Shown here piece by piece: positions 8,651-16,800 of a stretch of 64,000 nt of DNA. The DNA comes from JAGTVG01 sp965365275 (GTDB lineage Bacteria > Bacteroidota > Bacteroidia > Cytophagales > Cyclobacteriaceae): assembly GCA_965365275.1 (NCBI GenBank), contig CBDUBA010000011.1, forward strand, positions 3,390 through 67,389, read 5' to 3'. Within the stretch, counting starts at the first letter, position 1, and each line of letters begins with the position of its first letter. The translations under genes were made by a program, and so were the position numbers. The notes beneath the pieces were generated by a model. That model had not been told where the DNA came from, did no database searches, and worked only from the letters and a program-made list of their open reading frames with translations.

Positions 8651-8864
8651 TTCCGTCCTCCTCTTTTTTTACCTTGGAATGGGCATAAATCCCGATCATT
8701 ATGAAGGCTACATATCCAAAATAGGCCAATATCCCAACCCAAAGGGTATAGGGCATCCCCATTAACTCTGGCATAAATTCATTTTTTGGAATCACAAGCG
8801 GCGTAAAGATCAGAATTGAAAGAATAATCACGCCCAAACGGGCAAAACTCCATAGTTTTTTCAT
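8643..8864 (-). CDS. Small two-helix membrane protein, symporter partner
   Basis: A 73-residue protein with two hydrophobic helices (about 8-25 and 40-62) and a charged tail KVKKEEDGND. It resembles the small DUF3311-type proteins encoded just before SSS symporters, which are thought to be accessory subunits of the transporter. It is the first gene of the minus-strand operon, overlaps the symporter by 8 bp and has a structured leader immediately upstream. Length and position support it as a real gene. The DUF assignment is tentative and its function is unknown. Confidence 0.75.
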   Translation of the reverse strand: MKKLWSFARLGVIILSILIFTPLVIPKNEFMPELMGMPYTLWVGILAYFGYVAFIMIGIYAHSKVKKEEDGND

Positions 8865-8882
8865 CTGTTTTAAATTTTTTGA

Positions 8883-8919
8883 TTCCTAAATGTTCAAAAA
8901 ATTTGAAGACATTCAGGAA
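8883..8919 (-). promoter_or_regulatory. Leader hairpin before the symporter operon
   Basis: An imperfect inverted repeat starts about 19 bases before the first ATG of the operon. On the minus strand the arms read TTCCTGAATGTCTTCAAA and TTTGAACATTTAGGAA around a TTT loop, with a two-base bulge and one mismatch. The inner part TTCAAA-TTT-TTTGAA is a perfect palindrome. It could be an RNA hairpin close to the ribosome-binding region or a protein-binding operator. Confidence 0.5.
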
Positions 8920-8923
8920 CTCA

Positions 8924-8974
8924 CATAAATTTTAATCATTCATATTTACGAATTTAGAATGATTAAAATTCATG
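8924..8974 (-). promoter_or_regulatory. Long inverted repeat upstream of the symporter operon
   Basis: Two 18-base arms, CATAAATTTTAATCATTC (8924-8941) and GAATGATTAAAATTCATG (8957-8974), are complementary at 17 of 18 positions and separated by 15 bases. This repeat lies directly upstream of the hairpin at 8883-8919, so the operon leader carries two long inverted repeats in tandem. No convincing TAnnTTTG promoter is visible between them and the gene. Likely an operator or an RNA structure controlling the catabolic operon. Confidence 0.5.
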
Positions 8975-9109
8975 ATCGTTTCATAAAAAATTTTGGTTAA
9001 TAATACCCGGTAAGGGCATTTATTAAAAATAAAGGACTAAAAATACCGTTAACTGTTCTTTTTTAAAAATATTAACATGTTTTATTCTTCAAGCGATCTT
9101 AGCGGGGAT

Positions 9110-9970
9110 TTATCCGATCTCAGGACCAGCAATTGCAAACTGTTGTTCCGGCCTTCCAGGGTATGGATGTTTCCCCAAATACATCCGAATAAATGGTCTC
9201 TGTATTCTGAAACCTATATCCTGAACAGATTGTATAAATGCCTTTTGCGCATCAGGGATATCAATAATTATTGGTCTGCCTTCACAGTGAGGGATAGCAT
9301 TAGATAGCAATGAAAATGCTATTTCTTCATTTAACGCAATAATAGGCCCTATTTGTTCAAAATTACTTCCGGACCTTCCAAAGCAATAGCCCTGAATGTT
9401 ATTGCCTGAACCACATATCCACGCATAATCCGGCCCTATATTAAATAGCGATCTCAGAATGCCTGCTCGTGGTGCTCCAAAGACATGCTGATCATATTCT
9501 ATGATATTGGGCAAGTCATGATACGATATTTTAGAGCATTCAGGTTTTGAGCGATTAATAAGACTTGATGAATATGTTTTGATCTCATACCGCTTGAGGC
9601 CATATTCATCATCAAATCCCAGGGTATCATAAAGCATTTTTCCTTTCGGAGTGGCATCCAGACGAATGGTACCTTTATCTTTCGCCCTGGATATGGCCTC
9701 TTTCAGCAGGATAGTGCCTATTCCTTTGCGTCTTAGCTCCGGGTCAACCAGGACCATGCCTATCCAGCTGAATCGCCCGGAATAATTGACTGTGGTAACT
9801 GTGCCAATGACTTTATCCCCGTATTCGGCAACCAGGCTCCCATCCTGACTGGAGTCGAGAAAGAGTTTCCAGTCTCCTTCCAGCTGATTCCAACCTGCAG
9901 CATTCTTTAATCGCATGCCGGAAGGAATGTCTTTCTGGCTCATCGCCCGCAGATTGTAGTTAAGAGTCAT
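9110..9970 (-). CDS. GNAT family N-acetyltransferase, two domains
   Basis: A cytoplasmic acetyltransferase of 286 residues. The N-terminal half (about 1-130) is a GNAT domain with the acetyl-CoA-binding motif A region VLVDPELRRKGIGTILLKEAI, here given as LRRKGIGTILL (R/QxxGxG/A type). The second half (about 155-285) resembles the Acetyltransf_18-type C-terminal domain found in YitH-like two-domain GNATs. The acceptor substrate is unknown. The gene lies upstream of the symporter operon on the same strand but is separated by about 245 bp containing the inverted repeats, so it is probably a separate unit. Confidence 0.88.
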   Translation of the reverse strand: MTLNYNLRAMSQKDIPSGMRLKNAAGWNQLEGDWKLFLDSSQDGSLVAEYGDKVIGTVTTVNYSGRFSWIGMVLVDPELRRKGIGTILLKEAISRAKDKGTIRLDATPKGKMLYDTLGFDDEYGLKRYEIKTYSSSLINRSKPECSKISYHDLPNIIEYDQHVFGAPRAGILRSLFNIGPDYAWICGSGNNIQGYCFGRSGSNFEQIGPIIALNEEIAFSLLSNAIPHCEGRPIIIDIPDAQKAFIQSVQDIGFRIQRPFIRMYLGKHPYPGRPEQQFAIAGPEIG

Positions 9971-10074
9971 TTATACTTGCAAAATTTGATACTTAAATTT
10001 TCATTTAAAATATGCATTATCACTACTCTATCTGTATGATGTCCCTGGTTAAGATATTATACTAGTCAGAATTG

Positions 10075-11337
10075 CTACTGAATATATCGAATAATCAATG
10101 GGTTCGATAATCTTTTATAATATTCCTCAATTTCAGGGGCCCCCTCATCATTGTTTATTTTAAAGATTAAATATGCATTTTTTTCCTGATAGCGGCTGCC
10201 TGCAGGGATGAGGGTATTATGATCATTGATCAAGCGCCGATTCCAGTATCGGCCATTTCCAGCACTTCGCGTTATTTTAGTATGTTCCTGATAGAGTGGT
10301 GAAATACCTCCTGATAAATTGGTATTGTCATATTCAAGGCGAATACTCCCAAATGCATACTTCTTGTTATTATTCTGAAAAAACAACCATTTTGCATCAT
10401 CAGGAATAGGATCTTTCTCCAATTGCTCAATCCCATTTCCCTCGTAAAGCGCTACGGTCGTGACGGCTTCATCCGGATTGAGGTAACTAACGTGGGTAAA
10501 AAGGCTGTCCATGGTCATCTCGTCATTTCTAAGCAGCATCAGTTCAACATCTTCTTTTACCAATATTTCTGAAGAAAAAGTAAAATAAGGCAGACCTGCA
10601 TAGAACCGGTATGTACAACTTACCTGTATCTCTTCATATCCGCTCACTGATCCCGACCTGTATAGAGAAAAGTAATATGGACCTTTGATCATTTCCAGGG
10701 TATCAGGACGTAGTATATGCCCAAATGTTTTATATTCAAGTCCTTCCTTTTGAAAATTGGGAGCCCAGTGCATATTGATATGGTCTCTCTGAATTAATTG
10801 ATCATTAAAATCTTTTAATATCAGACCAGCGAGCTGGCCTGGTCCAAGTCCGTTTGCGTCCGTTGCTTTGATGTTGCTGAGATCTGCGATGAAATCTGTA
10901 TTTTCTATTTTAACATTCAGGTCCTGACCCGTGTATTTTAAATCCTCCGTTTTTAATTCCGAGGTTCCATTGATGATCTCATACGATTTCGTTGTATTGG
11001 CCTCTATCGATACAGGAAATATACATGTCAAATACATTTTTCCGGATTCCCGGGTTATAGTATCCATAATCTGACCGGGTATAAGCTTGGTATCACTTGC
11101 TTCTTTTAAACAAATATCTCCTTTCATCCGGGAATTGAGCCTAAATGGTACTTCTACCTCAATATATTCTAAAGATCTGCTCAATCCGGCAGTTTCACTT
11201 AATGTCAGCTTGAGAATAGCCTTCGGCCCGTTTTTACATGAATCTGATATCACGCTTATCAGCAAAATCAACAGAATTGAAAAAGCGGTTCTAATTGTTG
11301 TTATTGTATTTCTTTTTTTTATCAGAGGATTTTTCAT
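10075..11337 (-). CDS. Exported protein of unknown function, possible lipoprotein
   Basis: A 420-residue protein with a basic N-terminus, a hydrophobic segment (about 17-31) and a Cys at about residue 34 (VISDSCKNG). The Cys may be a loose Bacteroidota-type lipobox. The mature part is predicted to be mostly beta structure, with segments such as EVEVPFRLNSRMKGD near the start and YFTFSSEILVKEDVEL in the middle, and it ends NPLIIRYIQ. The overall look recalls exported carbohydrate-related beta-sandwich proteins, but I see no catalytic motif and do not assign a family. It is divergent from the nitrilase-family lipoprotein gene, about 150 bp apart, and may share a regulatory region with it. Confidence 0.7.
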   Translation of the reverse strand: MKNPLIKKRNTITTIRTAFSILLILLISVISDSCKNGPKAILKLTLSETAGLSRSLEYIEVEVPFRLNSRMKGDICLKEASDTKLIPGQIMDTITRESGKMYLTCIFPVSIEANTTKSYEIINGTSELKTEDLKYTGQDLNVKIENTDFIADLSNIKATDANGLGPGQLAGLILKDFNDQLIQRDHINMHWAPNFQKEGLEYKTFGHILRPDTLEMIKGPYYFSLYRSGSVSGYEEIQVSCTYRFYAGLPYFTFSSEILVKEDVELMLLRNDEMTMDSLFTHVSYLNPDEAVTTVALYEGNGIEQLEKDPIPDDAKWLFFQNNNKKYAFGSIRLEYDNTNLSGGISPLYQEHTKITRSAGNGRYWNRRLINDHNTLIPAGSRYQEKNAYLIFKINNDEGAPEIEEYYKRLSNPLIIRYIQ

Positions 11338-11489
11338 AAGCCTTCAATTAAAAAATCAATATCCTGAGAAATATTCTTATATTGTATACATGCCTGATAA
11401 TGCTTTTTAAATATCGTAAGATTAGGAACACATTTCAAACCAGGTAATTGTCTTTTTTCGATTATAAGCAAAAATCAACAGATAAGATC

Positions 11490-12812
11490 ATGTTAATCGT
11501 CAATTGTTTTCTAAAATCTTTTATCCTGAATCCTGTTATACATTCAATTTGCATCTTCTTCCTTTTTCAAGGGTGTTTCAGCAGACAGCACAACAAGGAA
11601 AATGATACTGATTGGAAATTTTATTCACAGCGGGAAGAGATTGCTCCCGCGCATTGGGTTGATGGGGATATAGTTTTTGGAGATCAACCAACACTGGCAC
11701 TGGCAGGAGAAGGGAAAGCTTATATAAACGGGAGTTGGGCACGATTAATCAATGTTATCCCGGGTCGTTTTTACGAGTTTAAAACACATTTCAAAACGGA
11801 TATTATTTCTCAGATTGATCGTAGTGTATTGGCTCAGATCACCTGGTTAAACAAGACGGGAGAAAGGGTGGATGTCATTGAATTTCCGGCATTTCAAGCC
11901 ATTCGGAATAACGATTGGAATCAGATCCGGCAGATCTACAAGGTTCCCGAAAGTACAACCCAGGCCCGAATTGACCTGATCTTGAGATGGGCCCCGGAAG
12001 GAACTGTATTTTTTGGTGGCACTGAATTGAATGAAGTAGCTCCTCCCGGATCCAGAATGGTACGAGTTGCAGCTATCCATCACCGGCCAAGAAATATGGA
12101 AAATTCTTCACAGAGTAGAAAATCCTTTGAACCACACATCATTCGTGCAGGAGAAAAGGGTGCGGATATCGTTTGCCTTCCGGAAGGAATAACCATAGTA
12201 GGCACTTCATTAAATTATGTGGAAGTAAGTGAATCAATTCCGGGTCCCAGTACCGAATATCTCGGAAGATTAGCAAGGGAACACGAAATGTATATAGTTG
12301 CCGGAATTTATGAAAGGGAAGGCCCGGTGGTTTACAATACCTCCATTTTAATTGGACGGGATGGAATGTTGAAAGGTAAATACAGGAAGACCACCTTACC
12401 GAGGGAAGAGATAGACGGGGGTATTACACCCGGTAATGAGTTTCCTGTCTTTGATACTGATTTTGGCCGTATTGGAATGATGATATGCTGGGATGTGTTT
12501 TTCCCGGAAGTATCAAGAGAGATATCCCTGAAAGGCGCAGAGATCATATTTATGCCCATATGGGGAGGGGATATCACATTATCTAAAGCACGAGCAATCG
12601 AAAATCAGATCTACCTGGTATCTTCAACCTACGATATGAAAACAGGGATTTTTGATAAGACAGGTAAATTGATAGTCGAAGGGACAGAAGATAATCCCGT
12701 CGCTATTGCTGATATTGACCTGAATAAAAGAGAAATGTGGTGGTGGCTTGGTGAATTCCGGAATCGTATAAAACGAGAGAGGCCCGAAGAGATTAATTAT
12801 TTCGGGCCATAA
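11490..12812 (+). CDS. Carbon-nitrogen hydrolase (nitrilase superfamily) lipoprotein
   Basis: I place the start at the ATG at 11490 (440 residues) rather than an upstream TTG at 11448. A hydrophobic N-terminus ends in FLFQGC, a plausible lipobox with the lipidated Cys at residue 29. Next comes an N-terminal beta-sandwich-like region of about 170 residues (KAYINGSWARLINVIPG onward), similar to carbohydrate-binding modules. The nitrilase domain follows with all three catalytic residues: Glu in DIVCLPEG, Lys in KYRKTTLP and Cys in IGMMICWDVFFPE. It should hydrolyse an amide or nitrile C-N bond outside the cytoplasm. The module order (exported CBM-like plus amidase) is unusual against the normal cytoplasmic nitrilases. 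The substrate is unknown. Confidence 0.88.
   Translation: MLIVNCFLKSFILNPVIHSICIFFLFQGCFSRQHNKENDTDWKFYSQREEIAPAHWVDGDIVFGDQPTLALAGEGKAYINGSWARLINVIPGRFYEFKTHFKTDIISQIDRSVLAQITWLNKTGERVDVIEFPAFQAIRNNDWNQIRQIYKVPESTTQARIDLILRWAPEGTVFFGGTELNEVAPPGSRMVRVAAIHHRPRNMENSSQSRKSFEPHIIRAGEKGADIVCLPEGITIVGTSLNYVEVSESIPGPSTEYLGRLAREHEMYIVAGIYEREGPVVYNTSILIGRDGMLKGKYRKTTLPREEIDGGITPGNEFPVFDTDFGRIGMMICWDVFFPEVSREISLKGAEIIFMPIWGGDITLSKARAIENQIYLVSSTYDMKTGIFDKTGKLIVEGTEDNPVAIADIDLNKREMWWWLGEFRNRIKRERPEEINYFGP
12781..12808. repeat. GC-rich hairpin over the end of the nitrilase gene
   Basis: A perfect 8-base inverted repeat, GGCCCGAA and TTCGGGCC, encloses a 12-base A+T-rich loop. It overlaps the last codons of the nitrilase-family gene; the stop follows at 12810. 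No T-run follows on either strand, so it is not a classical intrinsic terminator. It may protect the 3' end of the transcript or end transcription of the convergent pair in another way. Confidence 0.45.
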
Positions 12813-12821
12813 ATCTGTTAC

Positions 12822-13367
12822 TTATGCTGCTCCTGTTTCACCGGGCTCAGCCGCTTCCAGTTTGCCAATTTCCTGGTCAATGGTCCAGAGTCCAATTCCT
12901 TCCTCACCTATGATATCAAATAGTTCAAGTGCACGGCGTGATAACATTTCCTCTTCCCGTTGTTCCGAAACATACCACTGCATGAAATTTAGTGTTGCAA
13001 AATCCTTCACGTTATAACAGTGTTCTACTATCTCGTTTATGGATTGAGTGACTTTTATTTCATGTTCCAGGATCAATTGAAAGACCTGCCGGAGTGAATC
13101 ATAACTATGTTGCAGGCCGGTAATCTCCGGCTGCAAAGCATGCCCGCCGGCATCATTAATATAATGAAACAATTTCATCATGTGCATCCTTTCTTCATCA
13201 GCATGCCCGTACAAGAATTTAGCAGAGTTGCTGTAGCCCTGAACATCACACCAGGATGCCATCGATAAATAATGGGCTGAAGCCTGTGCTTCCATCATGA
13301 TCTGATTGTTTAACATGGCCTCAGTTTCTGTTGATATGGAACGGTTTAATGATAAATTGTCTTTCAT
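12822..13367 (-). CDS. ftnA: Ferritin
   Basis: Iron-storage ferritin of the FtnA type, 181 residues, assembling into a 24-subunit shell that oxidises Fe(II) and stores it as mineral. The ferroxidase ligands line up with E. coli FtnA at a constant offset of nine: Glu26 and Tyr33 in QIMMEAQASAHY, Glu59 and His62 in ADEERMHMM, Glu103 in EHEIKVT, and Gln136 and Glu139 in SEQREEE. The C-terminal extension (LEAAEPGETGAA) is slightly longer and acidic. The gene is convergent with the nitrilase gene. A candidate minus-strand promoter element lies about 40 bp upstream, between it and the thioredoxin-like gene. No Fur-like box is visible at this gene. Confidence 0.96.
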   Translation of the reverse strand: MKDNLSLNRSISTETEAMLNNQIMMEAQASAHYLSMASWCDVQGYSNSAKFLYGHADEERMHMMKLFHYINDAGGHALQPEITGLQHSYDSLRQVFQLILEHEIKVTQSINEIVEHCYNVKDFATLNFMQWYVSEQREEEMLSRRALELFDIIGEEGIGLWTIDQEIGKLEAAEPGETGAA

Positions 13368-13405
13368 AATTCAATATATTGTTTATAATTATATAACTAA
13401 GTATT

Positions 13406-13413
13406 CAAAAATA
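13406..13413 (-). promoter_or_regulatory. Candidate -7 element of the ferritin promoter
   Basis: On the minus strand the bases read TATTTTTG, matching TAnnTTTG of Bacteroidota sigma-A promoters. The predicted start would give a leader of about 30 nt before the ferritin ATG at 13367. A TTTG lies only 12 bases upstream, closer than the usual 19, so the -33 element is not convincing. Confidence 0.35.
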
Positions 13414-13417
13414 GGTT

Positions 13418-13726
13418 TTAGGAATCAAATAATAGCTCATATGGACGTGAAATTTCTCTTTCAAGCTCAAATAAACCTATATTTCTGACTTTTCTGATAT
13501 ATTCCTGACCTTCGAAATAAATCAGAATTACAGGGACGGTAAATACCTGGAATTCTGCTGCGGTTTTAGGATTTTCAACGATATCGATAAAATGAAGGTT
13601 CATTTTTGGAAACTTTTGATCGATCAGCTCCCTTACTTTGGGTTTAAGGACCTTGCATACATTACATTCAGGTGAGGTAAAATATAATGCAACTGACTGA
13701 TTACTAATTAATTGATGCTTATTCAT
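13418..13726 (-). CDS. Thioredoxin-like protein
   Basis: A 102-residue single-domain thioredoxin fold. The redox-active motif is CNVC (Cys21-Cys24) in YFTSPECNVCKVLKP, and the cis-Pro loop is FTVPVILIYFEGQEY. It has no signal peptide, so it is cytoplasmic. The CxxC sequence differs from the CGPC of housekeeping thioredoxin, as in the small thioredoxin-family proteins that many Bacteroidota encode beside ferritin or peroxidase genes. The ferritin gene follows on the same strand about 50 bp away, so they may be read from one transcript. A role in iron or oxidant handling is only inferred from this neighbour. Confidence 0.88.
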   Translation of the reverse strand: MNKHQLISNQSVALYFTSPECNVCKVLKPKVRELIDQKFPKMNLHFIDIVENPKTAAEFQVFTVPVILIYFEGQEYIRKVRNIGLFELEREISRPYELLFDS

Positions 13727-13761
13727 AACATGTAAATCCAGCTTGACTATAAAATTATTTC

Positions 13762-13792
13762 TTTTATTACTATTTCCATATATTTATATTTG
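13762..13792 (+). promoter_or_regulatory. Candidate promoter of the beta-galactosidase gene
   Basis: TTTT at 13762-13765, a 19-base spacer, then TATATTTG at 13785-13792. This fits the Bacteroidota consensus TTTG-N19-TAnnTTTG with one mismatch. Transcription would begin around 13799, which excludes the TTG start at 13743 and supports the ATG at 13815. Confidence 0.5.
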
Positions 13793-13814
13793 TTTCAAAA
13801 CCACATTTTTTACA

Positions 13815-16800
13815 ATGCGACAGATATTATTTTTTACCGCTCTATATTTGCTCATATTACTTCCTGAAATAATTAAAGCACAACAAAATGCCAGTTATGA
13901 TCTGGATAAATATATCGAAAATCCATCGATGTATAACGAAAACCAGGAAGCACCGCATGTGCCACTCTGCCCTTTTGAAAAAGAGGAAAATGCCTTGAAA
14001 GGGGAATTCAGTTTGTCACCCTGGTATCAATCATTGAACGGCATATGGAAGTTCTCGTGGTACACTAATCCATTTGATGCGCCTGCCCGTTTTTACAGTC
14101 CGGCTACCATGGTTAATACATGGGATGATATTAATGTCCCCGGCACCTGGCAGATGCAGGGTTATGGATATAAGATCTATCGTAACATACCTTTGGAATT
14201 CGGTCCATATGATCCCCCGAAAGTGCCTGATCATTTGAATCCCACAGGTTTATATGTAAAAGAATTTCAGATACCCGAGGCCTGGGATAACCGGAAGATT
14301 TTTATCCATTTTGAAGGTGTGAAATCGGCATATTGGTTATGGATAAATGGAATCTATGTAGGATTTGACAAGGGTAGTATGACCTCCGGGGAATGGGACC
14401 TGTCATCTTACCTGCATAGTGGTACAAACCGCATTGCGGTGAAGGTACTTCGATGGAGTGATGGAACTTACCTCGAAGATCAAGATATGTGGCGTTTCAG
14501 TGGTATTTACCGGGATGTGTACTTATATTCCACCCCCAAAGTGCATATTAGGGATTTCTATGTTCGAACAGATCTCGACAATAATTTTAAGGGTGCAGAC
14601 CTGATCATAGATGCAAAGATCCGCAATTATGACAGCATACAGCACAATAACCTCCTGCTTGATGTAAAACTGATTGATTCAGATAAAAAAACGGTTCTAT
14701 CCAAAAACCTCAAGGCCGGGACACTCCTTGCCGATGACGAGAAGGTTGTCGAAATGTCCTATAAGATCAGTGATCCCTTACTCTGGAGTGCTGAAAAGCC
14801 CAACCTCTACAAGCTTTTGATGATATTGAAGAATCCGGAAGATCAGGTATTGGAAATCATTGAAGAGACTATTGGCTTCAGGGAAATAGAAATTAGAGAT
14901 GCGCAGCTGCTGGTCAATGGGGTTGCAGTAAAATTCAGGGGAGTGAACAGGCATGAACACGATCCAAAGCTGGGTCGTACGATGACAAGGGAAATGATCG
15001 AGAAAGATCTGATTCTTATGAAGCAATTGAATGTGAATGCTATCCGAACCTCCCATTATCCCAATACACCTCTTTTTTATGATTTAGTTGACCAGTATGG
15101 CCTTTATCTATGTGATGAAGTGAATGCTGAATGTCATGAGGGAGAAAACTATCTGGCTGCCCAGGAAGGATGGGAAACCGCATTTATGGATAGGACAGAA
15201 AGGTTCTATCAAAGGGATAAGAATCATCCATCGATAATTTTATGGAGTACCGGTAATGAATGTGGTTATGCCCCGATACACCATACCATGGCCGAGTATT
15301 TGAAAGAACAGGATCCAACTCTTGTGGTATATCACCAGGGTAATATTCCTAATGGGGATGCTCCATATGCTGATGTAAATGGTATCCGGTATCCAAGACA
15401 GGAGGAATTATATAACGTTGGCCAAACCACCGACCGGCCGGTGATAATGGGAGAATACAGCCATGCAATGGGCAATGCATTGGGAGGATTTGATGAATAT
15501 TGGGAGATCATTAATAACAATAAATCACTTCAGGGCGGATTCATCTGGGATTGGGTAAATCAGGGTCTTGAATTTGACCTGGTAACAACACCTGATGGAT
15601 CCCGATTTATGCATCAGGCAGTTATTATGGGTCGAACTGAAATTCAGGAAGGTATTCAGGGAAAAGCCTTGGCGTTTAGCGGACTTGATGATTTTGTAGA
15701 AGTGTATGATCACCCTGTTTTCAACCAGTTAGGAGAACAATTAACCCTGGAATGCTGGGTATATCCCCGGAATTTCGCCGATATCAATCCCATGATCAGT
15801 AAAGGGTTGAGTTATGAAATATCACAAATGCATAAAGACAGCCTTTCATTTATTCTTCAGTTGAATGGCGTCTTACACAGGATCGATGGTTATGTTTCCA
15901 GAAACTGGAATTTTAACTGGCAGCATATTATCGCCATATATGATGGAAGTAAAATGGCATTATATCTGAATGGAGATCTTCTGGCAGAAATGAATGCAAC
16001 CGGAAAGATTGACCGTTCACCACACCCGGTATGTATTGGTAAAAATCATAAAAAGAACCATGAGAACAAGGGTTGGTTTGTATCGAACAGCATCTTCGAT
16101 CAGGTAAGGATCTATAATGAGGCAATGGATGTCCAAAACCTGGCTTTATCTGTCAAAAGCAATCTAAATATTGCCAAATCCATTCTCTGGCTTGATTTTG
16201 ACAAGCATGAAAAGGAAGGCACATTCCTTTCATACGGCGCTACACCCCAGGGCAGTGGCACCATGGATGGGGTAGTGTCTGCTTACCGAGTTCCACAGCC
16301 TGAAGCGTACCAGATGAAACAATCTCATGCTCCGGTATCGATCAGAGTTATGGACAGGGAGATGCGAAAATATCAGATCATAAACAGGCATCATTTTACG
16401 GATCTATCAGAATTTGATATAAACTGGGTGTTATTGGAGAATAATAAGAATATTGCTTCGGGGAATCTTAAATTGGAGACCGCCCCGCAAAATGTTGAAG
16501 AATTCGACGCTCCCTATAAAGAGCCCACATACCGGGCTGGGGCGGTATATATCTTCAGAGTTATGATCAATTTAAAAAGGAAAAATGACTGGGCTGAGAA
16601 GGATCATGAGATATGTTTCCAGGAATTCGAACTTAAAAATCTGAATGAACGAAAAGGGGTATTTATGCAAGAGGAAACATCGGGATTCAATGTATTGGAT
16701 GAAGATGAGGATATTCTGGTCATAACAGCGAATAATATTAATTTCAACCTGGATCTTAAAACCGGACTTTTGATCTCAATACGGAACGGTGACACAGACC

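Noticed and set aside
13743..13814. TTG start extending the beta-galactosidase by 24 residues
   Set aside because: The extension spans a good promoter match at 13762-13792, and the ATG at 13815 gives a clean signal peptide.
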